Positions 1 to 7,695 of a DNA stretch of 29,151 nucleotides are shown here, piece by piece (the stretch's first letter is position 1; every line of letters starts with the position of its first letter). Source of the DNA: Smittium mucronatum (taxonomy: Eukaryota > Kickxellomycota > Harpellomycetes > Harpellales > Legeriomycetaceae); assembly GCA_001953115.1 (NCBI GenBank), contig LSSL01002619.1:1-29151 (forward strand). The letters run 5' to 3'. Made by a program: the position numbers and the translations under genes. The notes below the pieces were generated by a model. It was not told the DNA's origin, did not search any database, and saw nothing but the letters and a program-made list of their open reading frames with translations.

Positions 1-986
1 AAAAAAAAAAAAAAAAAAAAAAAAAACAATACATAATTGAAAGAGTTTGCAGAGCAATTAAAAGATAAAATTTATCGCCAAATTAGCCTGGAAAGTGCCC
101 TTTTTTTTTTATCACAGATTGGCAAGTGCACTGTATGCCAATTAAAAATAGGTCTTCATTCACTTCTGTCATTAGCTTCATGATACATAACCAAATGGGA
201 GGTTTTTAATTCTATCAAATTTGAGTGCATAGGGCGCTATAGATAAAAGGAAAGATGCTATCTGTCAATAAAATGGCAAAAAATATATTGTATAAAAAAA
301 TTTTGTCTAGGAATTATAAATCGTTATATAAGCAGAACCAACAATTAATGCTGTATATTGCACTTCATATTTTCTGATCAAATAAAAAATTTTAATGTTC
401 TAAAAATAGAAATCTCTGGTTTGGGGATTATTATTATTATTATTTTGTATCACGGAATGTTATTGAAAGATACTGGTTCAGGGACTAATTAACTCTTTAC
501 CACCAAAGTATGATATTTGAATCGATTTGCTAAAATCTCTAGTTTTGTTTATAAAAAATAGCAACGCAAATAATAGAATTTAAGTATTATCAGTATTAAC
601 CAAAAATAGCCTGAATATTTACCATAATTGAAAGTGCAAGTATATTCTACCAGAAATTTTTTTTTTTCTATTACCAAATTATTTGTAAAGAAGCGGCATA
701 AGCGCGATATTTTCTTATTTATCATACAGTTTCATTGGCAAATTATTATGTGTGCCCAATTATATTATTACTTTAATTCTTTCAGGACCATAGGTACAAA
801 AATGACTTGCATTTTTTGTTCAGATTTACCATTAGTTTAAAATATTAGAATACTATTGGATAAAACCAGAAACTAGTATTATTGAAGTTTTTAAAAATTT
901 ATATATGGGCGAAGCATAAATTTGAGTCCCGAAATGGTTAAAGACAAAAAAATAATTTATAGCTGAGCTCCACTGGCCAATAGAAA
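1..986. other. AT-rich intergenic DNA at window edge
   Basis: The window opens with a run of 26 A residues, followed by AT-rich DNA with many stops in all frames. A trinucleotide run of six ATT units lies at 427-444. I see no convincing exon, tRNA or other RNA gene here. The leading poly-A may be a contig edge or the tail of an unseen element; this cannot be decided from the window. Confidence 0.6.
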
Positions 987-1050
987 ATGCAATTTCAATT
1001 CTGCTATGTAAATTTCCCAAAAGAAGAACTTGACTGCAAAAGTAGCAAAA

Positions 1051-1372
1051 TTACGATTGGGTGTGTTTGGTCTGATGGATCTGAACGTGCTGGAGATTAT
1101 TCCCAAACCTTTCCTTGGCTTCCTTTCTTGGAGTTGACAACTTTAAATCAGCTATTGGATCAGCTAATAAATGATCGCAGATAATTTAAGCGTAAAACTA
1201 ATCAGTTATTAGCCACAACACACCACCAGATTCTCGTCTACAAACACCAGTTTGTCGAGGCATTATAATTCGTGTCCAGAACGTGAAACTCTTTATCTAA
1301 ATCTCTTTGATAAATGGCCAATGGTGTGGCTAGTCTTCTCATTCCCCCACCCATCTCCGTTTTTTGGCGCAT
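1051..1372 (-). CDS. candidate small two-exon gene, 79 aa, unknown product
   Basis: I do not recognise this protein. On the minus strand an ATG at 1372 opens 42 codons plus one base down to 1246, then a possible donor GTTTGT at 1245. A TTATTAG acceptor ends at 1164, and a second open stretch runs from 1163 to a TAA at 1053-1051. Splicing gives one 79-residue frame. Exon 1 encodes residues such as GGGMRRLATPLAIYQRDLDK; exon 2 is basic and Q/H/K-rich (STPRKEAKERFGNN). The 81-nt intron has a donor resembling that of the bromodomain gene in this window (GTTTAT), and an internal CTAATAAC could serve as branch site. The stretch is visibly less AT-rich than its flanks. Internal ATGs at 1354 and 1342 are alternative starts. 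A 65-codon plus-strand frame at 987-1184 overlaps antisense and is the competing reading. If real, the gene is divergent from the calcium pump and shares its CCAAT array. Confidence 0.25.
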
Positions 1373-1506
1373 AGTATAGCCTTAATACGCTGATTGTTTC
1401 ACCTCCCACATCAGATAAAAACCATCATCAATTTATTTGGATCAATGAATATCAGAAATATGGAGGTCGAGGAAGAAGGTATGCTATAAGTTTGTGTTAA
1501 TTGCTT

Positions 1507-1671
1507 CCAATAATATGCATACTAAACAGTAGATCGAAATCTACGCCCAATAATATCCATAAAAAACAGTAGATCGAAATCTATACCCAATAGATGTATT
1601 GCAAACAATAATAGAAATATCACAACCAATAGCCATACTAATCATAAAATATGGGGTCATTATCTCCCAAT
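1507..1671 (+). promoter_or_regulatory. five CCAAT boxes at about 40-bp spacing in a degenerate tandem repeat
   Basis: CCAAT begins at 1507, 1547, 1587, 1626 and 1667, so the steps are 40, 40, 39 and 41 bp. The first two units are near-identical 40-mers. Each starts CCAATAATAT and contains the interrupted palindrome TAGATCGAAATCTA (1530-1543 and 1570-1583). Later units keep mainly the CCAAT. The array ends about 370 bp upstream of the calcium pump start and begins 135 bp from the possible start of the minus-strand small gene. CCAAT is the site of the Hap2/3/5 (NF-Y) complex in fungi. Its use here is an inference. Confidence 0.6.
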
Positions 1672-2041
1672 ACATACGATGGAAATAAAGTGCGGAGAAA
1701 ACCTGCTAATGAACACCTCAATACAGATGTCTGGAGGGAATGAGGAAATGGAAATGGAAATCTTACCCGATTTCGTGCGACTGAATATAATTGACTTGGT
1801 TTTGTTTGTCTATTCTAATAAGGTTTTTGTCTCCATCTGTATTCTCGCCCGCCAATTAGTCCATATTATCCCCGCCTTTCTTATTGCTGAGCCCTTCTAT
1901 ATTCTGTAACGACCCTCGTTCTTAAACCTAAACCTTTCTGTTTTTATCTTTTTTTATTATATTATTTATTTCCGTTCTCTTAGTTAATCATTTTGAAAAC
2001 TTCTTTCTAGACTAACTCGTTAGAGTCGTTAATTCTCTGTA
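1672..2041 (+). promoter_or_regulatory. probable promoter and 5' leader of PMC1
   Basis: About 370 bp separate the CCAAT array from the PMC1 start. From about 1910 the plus strand becomes pyrimidine-rich (repeated CTTTCT, TTTTTATC, CGTTCTC tracts), as is common near fungal transcription starts. A 76-codon open frame at 1679-1909 lies here, but its product resembles nothing I know and I treat it as chance or at most an upstream ORF. Confidence 0.4.
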
Positions 2042-5000
2042 ATGTCATCCTCCATGAATAACGAGAATGCTCCTCTGCTGAGAGAGACTCATCCTACTTC
2101 CACTACCGATGACTCCTCTAGCAACAAGGTCTTTACCATTCCTCCTATCTTCCTCTCCAACATGTTTGATCCTAAGGATGAGGATGCTCTTAATAAGATT
2201 GGTGGAATATCTGGACTTTGCGAGAAACTCCACGTCGATCCCTCTGTAGGTCTATCTGCTAACGAATCCTTTTCTTCCTACTCTTCCCTCAACTCTTCCC
2301 CTGTTGAGCCTTTCGCTGAAAGACGCAGTTTTTACGGAAAAAACTCTTTACCTGAAGCTAAATCCTCCTCTTTCCTTCAACTTTTGTTTAATGCCCTTAA
2401 TGACAGCACCCTCATTCTCCTTTCTCTTGCTGCTCTTGTTTCCTTGTTTGTTGGTCTCTACGATGACTATTTCGGCTCCCACAAAGACGACCCCGTCAAA
2501 GTCGGTTGGGTTGAAGGTGTCGCTATCATGTTTGCCGTCGCTGTCGTCAGTTTGACCAACTCCATTAACGATTACAATAAGGAACTCCAGTTCAGAAAAC
2601 TTAACGCTAAAAAAGAAGACCGTAAAGTAAAGGTCCTCCGTGACGGCGTCGAAATCGAAATCCAAATCGAAGAAATAAACGTCGGCGAAATTTTGCTTAT
2701 CGAACCTGGTGACATTATGTGCGTTGATTCCGTTTTCCTTGAAGGCCACAATGTTGTTTGTGACGAATCTAGCGCTACTGGTGAATCTGACGCTATCAAA
2801 AAGGGTCCTCTTGGTTCCAAACTTGATCCTTTCATTCTTAGTGGTGGTAAGGTCATGGAAGGTGTTGGAAAGGTCATCGTCACTGACGTTGGTGAACACT
2901 GTTTCTTTGGTAAAATCATGCTTGCTATGCGCAGTGCTGATGCTAACAGCAATACCCCTCTCCAAATCAAGCTCGATAAACTCTCCAATGAAATTGCTAA
3001 ATACGGTGTTGCTGCTGCTGCTATTCTTTTCATGTCCCTTATCATCAAGTATCTCCTTGATATTGCCCTCAATAACAAAGATGTTCCTTATTCCGAAATG
3101 TTATCTAAACTTATATCCATCTCTATTGAATGTATCACTGTTATTGTTGTTGCTGTTCCCGAAGGCCTACCTATGGCTGTAACCATCGCCCTCGCTTATG
3201 CCACTACTCAAATGATTAAAGACGGAAATCTCGTTAGGCAGCTCGCCGCTTGTGAAACTATGGGCGGTGCCACTGCTGTTTGTACTGATAAGACCGGAAC
3301 TCTAACCCAAAATAAGATGACTGTTGTTCGTGCTTCTGTCGGTAAAATAGAATTGGAAAATCAAAATGACGCTCGCCATTTCATTTCTTTGTTAGATGAT
3401 AAGGTTGTTTCCACTATATCAGAAGGTGTCTCTGTAAACAGTGCTGCCTTTATGTCTACTGACGATCAAGGCCGCATGGAATTCGTCGGATCAAAGAGTG
3501 AATGCGCTCTTCTCGAATTCATTCAAAATTATGGCGCAGACTATCGCAATCTTAGAGCTGAATACAAGCCTATCTTTGTATGGCCATTTTCCAGCGAAAA
3601 AAAGAGCATGTCTACCGCAATTACCACTGTTGTTGATGGTAAACAAATGTGCCGAGTTCACGTCAAAGGTGCTTCTGAAATAGTTCTCAGCCATTGCACC
3701 AAGTATCTGTCTGAAAATGGTGAAGTGTTGGATATCACTGATACCTATCGAGTGGAACTAACTAGAAACATTTACAGATATGCCCACAAGGCTCTTAGAA
3801 CTTTTGCTTTGGCTTATAAAAATATCGAACTCTCTGATGCTAGTTCTTTTGATCCTGAATCTGCTCCCTTATCTGATTTGACTTGGATTATGCTTTCGGG
3901 AATCATGGATCCTCTTCGTCCAGGTGTCAATAAATCAGTAGCTGACTGCCACAAAGCTGGCGTTTTTGTTAGAATGATTACTGGTGATAATATCGAAACT
4001 GCTGAGGCTATTGCCAAGAATGCTGGTATATTGACCAAAGGTGGACGTTCGATCTCTGGTCCAGATTGGAGAAAATTGGACCCCGATCAACAACACGAGC
4101 TTCTTCCTCGACTCCAGGTAATGGCTAGATCATCTCCTCTTGATAAGCAGATTGTTGTCAGAAGATTACAGGAACGTGGTGAAGTTGTCGCAATGACAGG
4201 TGATGGTACTAATGATGCCCCTGCCCTTAAAATGGCTGAAGTTGGATTTTCTATGGGTATTGCCGGAACAGAAGTTGCCAAGGAAGCATCGGATATTATT
4301 CTTATGGACGACAACTTTAGCTCTATCGTCAAAGCCATGTTATGGGGCCGTGCAGTAAACGACTCGGTTAGAAAGTTTTTGCAATTCCAGCTTACTGTTA
4401 ACATCACAGCAGTTATTCTGACATTTGTATCCAGTTTAACCAGTAGCACCGGGACATCCGCGTTGTCAGCTGTACAGCTTTTATGGGTCAACATTATTAT
4501 GGACACTTTGGCAGCACTTGCCCTTGCCACTGAAGGACCCACAAATGAACTTCTTGATAGAAAACCAATCCCCAAGAATGCATCACTAATCACTTACGAA
4601 ATGTGGAGAATGATTTTGTTGGAAGCTGCATTCCAAGTTGCTGTGAACTTGATGTTGCTGCACATGGGACACCAAATATTCCATCTCCCACACACCCAAC
4701 ACGGCGATGTAGTGCTTGGAACTATAATCTTCAACACATTTGTATTTTTGCAAGTATTTAATGAACTTAACTGTAGACGTATTCTGCCCAGCGAGTTTAA
4801 TATTTTCGCCGACTTGCATAACGATACCGGGTTTATTCTTGTTCAAATTGTGATTGTAGCAACTCAATATCTGATTGTTACATATGGAGGCATTGCGTTT
4901 TCAACCACCCCTCTAACCTCCAGCCAATGGATAGCGTGTGTATTGATTGGATCGTTGTCTATTCCAGTTGGGTTTATCATCCGTCTGATTCCCGACTTTG

Positions 5001-5371
5001 GGCTATGCTTCGGTCTTCAAAGCAGCAATAGCAGCGCTCAGCAATTCGTACATCCCTTATCTATGGACGAGATGTCTAGAATCCAGAAACAAAAGGATGT
5101 TATGAATGTGATTGGATTCTTTTCCAAAGTCCGCAGTTCCATGAAAGAAAGAGAAAACAATAACGCCAATCTTGGTGCTATAGAAATCGGGAACTCATCA
5201 TTGGATGCGCTATCCGCCAACATGCCTGGACACAGTGCCTCCCGCTCCTTCAACGAGGGCAGACCATCCAAATTACTCAGAACCTCTACATTGCCTCACG
5301 TTTCAATGAATTCAGGCGGGTGGGGAAGAGTAGCTTCTCAAATCAAAGACAAAGGGCTCAAGAATATCTGA
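2042..5371 (+). CDS. PMC1: P2B-type Ca2+-transporting ATPase (PMC1/PMCA family)
   Basis: This intact 1109-residue intronless gene encodes a calcium pump that moves Ca2+ out of the cytosol, in fungi usually into the vacuole. Visible landmarks, in order: an S/T-rich cytosolic N-terminus of about 110 residues; TM1-TM2 at roughly 111-138 and 155-177; actuator-domain TGES at 246-249; TM3-TM4 with PEGLP at 373-377 (E374 is a calcium ligand); phosphorylation site DKTGTLT with Asp416; nucleotide-binding KGA at 542-544; TGD at 647-649; hinge TGDGTNDAP at 719-727; then TM5-TM10. TM6 carries N817 and D821, and TM5 lacks the acidic ligand of SERCA pumps, which is the P2B pattern with one transported Ca2+. 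The length fits fungal Pmc1. After TM10 (about 963-985) a tail of about 125 residues holds two basic amphipathic segments (1017-1036 and 1094-1109). The start is supported by the upstream pyrimidine-rich leader and family-like N-terminus. Codons in the first third favour C-ending forms, suggesting good expression. Confidence 0.97.
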   Translation: MSSSMNNENAPLLRETHPTSTTDDSSSNKVFTIPPIFLSNMFDPKDEDALNKIGGISGLCEKLHVDPSVGLSANESFSSYSSLNSSPVEPFAERRSFYGKNSLPEAKSSSFLQLLFNALNDSTLILLSLAALVSLFVGLYDDYFGSHKDDPVKVGWVEGVAIMFAVAVVSLTNSINDYNKELQFRKLNAKKEDRKVKVLRDGVEIEIQIEEINVGEILLIEPGDIMCVDSVFLEGHNVVCDESSATGESDAIKKGPLGSKLDPFILSGGKVMEGVGKVIVTDVGEHCFFGKIMLAMRSADANSNTPLQIKLDKLSNEIAKYGVAAAAILFMSLIIKYLLDIALNNKDVPYSEMLSKLISISIECITVIVVAVPEGLPMAVTIALAYATTQMIKDGNLVRQLAACETMGGATAVCTDKTGTLTQNKMTVVRASVGKIELENQNDARHFISLLDDKVVSTISEGVSVNSAAFMSTDDQGRMEFVGSKSECALLEFIQNYGADYRNLRAEYKPIFVWPFSSEKKSMSTAITTVVDGKQMCRVHVKGASEIVLSHCTKYLSENGEVLDITDTYRVELTRNIYRYAHKALRTFALAYKNIELSDASSFDPESAPLSDLTWIMLSGIMDPLRPGVNKSVADCHKAGVFVRMITGDNIETAEAIAKNAGILTKGGRSISGPDWRKLDPDQQHELLPRLQVMARSSPLDKQIVVRRLQERGEVVAMTGDGTNDAPALKMAEVGFSMGIAGTEVAKEASDIILMDDNFSSIVKAMLWGRAVNDSVRKFLQFQLTVNITAVILTFVSSLTSSTGTSALSAVQLLWVNIIMDTLAALALATEGPTNELLDRKPIPKNASLITYEMWRMILLEAAFQVAVNLMLLHMGHQIFHLPHTQHGDVVLGTIIFNTFVFLQVFNELNCRRILPSEFNIFADLHNDTGFILVQIVIVATQYLIVTYGGIAFSTTPLTSSQWIACVLIGSLSIPVGFIIRLIPDFGLCFGLQSSNSSAQQFVHPLSMDEMSRIQKQKDVMNVIGFFSKVRSSMKERENNNANLGAIEIGNSSLDALSANMPGHSASRSFNEGRPSKLLRTSTLPHVSMNSGGWGRVASQIKDKGLKNI

Positions 5372-5804
5372 TCTAGTGTATACATTTATTATACCTATTG
5401 TAATCCATTCGGTTATTTTATGCGATTATCTTTTTAAAAGCATTTTGATTTTTTTGGATGATTTCTTTTCCAGTAGTTTGGACTTTTTTTAATATTAAAT
5501 TATGATTTATAAACACTTGGTATCATTATAGTCCATTTTATTATTTTTTCTCGCCACAATTTCGATTTTTGAATTTGTGTTAAAATTGGGGAAATGCAAG
5601 TTAAAAAGTCCAAAAATACAAGTATAATGTGACAGATACTTTTATATAGTAAAACCATTCCATGATGATGGATAAACTGATTTATGATTTAACAGTTGTT
5701 TGAGCAGATCATTGTAGAGGGAAATTAAATTGTAATTTAAAAAAGAGTAAACGACTTTGTGGCAAGTGAGAAATGAAAAAAATAAACAGTATAATAAAAA
5801 TAAA
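5372..5804. other. convergent intergenic region between PMC1 and MHR1-like gene
   Basis: This 433-bp stretch holds the 3' ends of two convergent genes. It is AT-rich, with many T runs after the PMC1 stop and A/T runs before the end of the opposite gene, as expected for fungal polyadenylation regions. No canonical single signal stands out, and I see no further gene. Confidence 0.5.
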
Positions 5805-6389
5805 CTAGACTCTAACTTTAGAAATATATTTAAGTTCAGGATTGACAATAATGTTCCCTCTAACAAGCTGGAGCTTATGATGAGAGATATTCTGAGGCCA
5901 GGTTAAACCAGACAGGGGGATAACTTTGGAATAAGACATGTTATCCCAGTACAGGTTGAGCTTATAATCGGGGTGGGAGTTGTTGAGGTAAAGAAAGCAG
6001 CGGCACAATTGGTCCAGTTTGGGCTCAATCATGTCCATTTCTAATTTGCGTTTGGCGTCGAGGGGTAAGCGTTTGTAGTCGTTAAGCGACATGATATTGA
6101 AATTCTGGACTCTGGTTTCAGGGCTGGGGATCTTGGCTGACAACATGGTGAACAATCGGGTGTGCAGTTCATGGCTTGGTTCGGCGGAAGGATCTGTGGG
6201 AGCGACGCCGTTGAACCCATGAACGACCACTAGTGGCGACCACATATCGGGACGATTGAGGAGAGGCTTAAGCGCATTGTTCTCGATTTGGTTCGCTAGC
6301 TGGGACTTGCCGATTATATTTGACGATTTGCTGACTACAACCTGTTTAGTTTTCAGGTTCTTGAAAAGATAAATAGCCAATTTGTCCAT
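5805..6389 (-). CDS. MHR1: Mhr1 / mL67-like mitochondrial protein
   Basis: This complete 194-residue frame resembles the fungal Mhr1 family, known both as a mitochondrial large-ribosomal-subunit protein (mL67) and as a factor in mtDNA recombination and transcription. Family-like features are the N-terminal IYLFKNLKTKQVVVS strand pair (6-20), the RPDMWSPLVVVHGF block (46-59), where the family has a conserved Arg/Trp and a short beta strand, the LYWDN motif (146-150), and a closing WPQNISHHKLQLVRGNI segment (164-180). The length is close to the roughly 200-230 residues usual in the family. There is no obvious cleavable presequence, which also holds for the yeast protein as I recall it. The gene is intronless as read and convergent with PMC1. 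Identification rests on motif recognition without a search, so the family call is probable and the functional role is inferred. Confidence 0.7.
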   Translation of the reverse strand: MDKLAIYLFKNLKTKQVVVSKSSNIIGKSQLANQIENNALKPLLNRPDMWSPLVVVHGFNGVAPTDPSAEPSHELHTRLFTMLSAKIPSPETRVQNFNIMSLNDYKRLPLDAKRKLEMDMIEPKLDQLCRCFLYLNNSHPDYKLNLYWDNMSYSKVIPLSGLTWPQNISHHKLQLVRGNIIVNPELKYISKVRV

Positions 6390-7318
6390 TTGAGATCAAC
6401 CTCGATTTTATTTTTTATTATTCTTGTTTTGCTCGGGCGGTTTTTTCCTAAAATATCACCAAGAATTGTTTTTCTAAATGTGTTTTTTTTTAAAAAAGAA
6501 TTGGATCACTCTTTCTTTATTTCTTTCCTTCTTTGTTGTTAAAAAAAAAAAAAAAAAAAAAGTTGATACAGCTCTTTACTTTTATTTATTTTTTTTACCA
6601 GAAAGATTGAAAAATATTCAGCAACTCTTCATTTTGCAATCTAATTGCCATTTAGATTCAAAAATCTGTATGATCTCGCTCTTAATCACTAACCACAAAC
6701 CACCAACCACTAAAAGCTATTCCAAATGTTCATGCGTATATCCACTAATATCAATAATTAAAGAAAGTGTATATTTTTATTTGCTGATTCAACAAGTTTT
6801 TCTTTTAGCAACTATTACTTTACTCGCTGATCAGATAAATACCTGCTGATTTGGTTTAATGGCTCTTGATTAATCCAAATATCCACAAATCGCAAACTAA
6901 TAGCCTTTTTAAAATTTATTTAATCAAGCCAATTATTGCGTTTCTCTTTTTAATATTTTTTGGCTGCCAATATTGATCTATCGTTTTATTGGTAAATACT
7001 ACAAGCCACCTCAAAGATTGGAAAACAATGGCAAATGGAAATACCAAATAACTGTTTGGATCACTAATGCTGATTGGCTTTCTGCGAAACTTCAACTAGA
7101 GAACTTTTTTATACATTTGAAATAAATATTTCTTTAGCGTTAATACAAAGCCTTTATATCATCCGGTTTTTGGATGGTTTTTTGATCATTTCAGTAGTAT
7201 GTGCACGTCCCTGGCAAAAAGATGATGAAAATGGAGTCTTTACCCAATGAAGGCTTGTTTATACTCAAGGCTTTCAAAACAGTCCTTTTCAGATAAACGA
7301 ACCGTCCCACGGAAATGT
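6390..7318. other. intergenic DNA upstream of MHR1-like gene
   Basis: This AT-rich stretch includes the likely promoter of the minus-strand MHR1-like gene in its first few hundred bases. A pure A21 tract sits at 6541-6561, which is T21 on the MHR1 coding strand about 150-170 bp upstream of its start; poly(dA:dT) tracts often exclude nucleosomes at fungal promoters. A 123-codon plus-strand frame (6478-6849) reads through the A tract as poly-Lys, and I do not believe it is a gene. Nothing else is recognised. Confidence 0.5.
6541..6561. repeat. poly(dA:dT) tract, 21 bp
   Basis: An uninterrupted run of 21 A residues on the plus strand lies about 150 bp upstream of the MHR1-like start on the opposite strand. 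A role as a nucleosome-depleting promoter element is inference from fungal promoters in general. Confidence 0.8.
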
Positions 7319-7497
7319 ATAAAAGCGTAATGGTTTTAATAAACATTGAAAATAATGTTGAGTCATAAAAGCATTATAGGCTTAATAAACATTGAAAATA
7401 ATGTTGAATCATAAAAGATCATGGGTTTAATGGTCATTGAAAATAATGTTGAATCATAAAAGATCATGGGTTTAATAGTCATTGAAAATAACGCTAA
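7319..7497. repeat. tandem repeat, four copies of a 45-46 bp unit
   Basis: The unit start ATAAAAG recurs at 7319, 7365, 7411 and 7456, and CATTGAAAATAA recurs at 7344, 7390, 7435 and 7480. Units 2-4 are nearly identical; the first differs by several bases and the last decays after its CATTGAAAATAA core. Each core holds a small inverted repeat (AACATT GAAAAT AATGTT in the first two units, CATT..AATG in the third). The array lies about 200-375 bp beyond the stop of the bromodomain gene and 930-1100 bp upstream of the MHR1-like gene. It has no sustained open frame. Confidence 0.85.
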
Positions 7498-7695
7498 ATA
7501 GCTAATAAATAAACCATTCAAATGATATTGAGATAAAGTCCTTAAATATTTAAAATTATAGATATGAATTTCCAGTAGACAGAGCCGATTTTAAAGAATA
7601 GGTAAAATTTGGATTATGCGACAATGGAAATATAATTGGAAATAAATAATAAAAATAGGGTAAAATAACGAGACTGAAAATTTGAGTACAAGAGT

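Noticed and set aside
628..840. 70-codon plus-strand frame
   Set aside because: It opens with TTG, not ATG, lies in AT-rich DNA and has no recognisable protein character.
987..1184. 65-codon plus-strand ATG frame
   Set aside because: It matches no family I know and overlaps antisense a spliced minus-strand candidate that I find slightly more gene-like; neither is proven.
1679..1909. 76-codon frame upstream of PMC1
   Set aside because: It lies in the promoter/leader and is not a plausible upstream exon, because the pump's own start looks complete.
2348..2965. 205-codon minus-strand frame inside PMC1
   Set aside because: It is antisense to a clearly coding, motif-complete ATPase; its F/V/D-rich product mirrors the codon bias of the sense gene.
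6478..6849. 123-codon plus-strand frame upstream of MHR1
   Set aside because: It runs through the A21 tract as poly-Lys, is low-complexity hydrophobic elsewhere, and has no family features.
7319..7497. CRISPR-like array
   Set aside because: The whole 45-bp unit repeats with no variable spacers, and the context is a eukaryotic genome.
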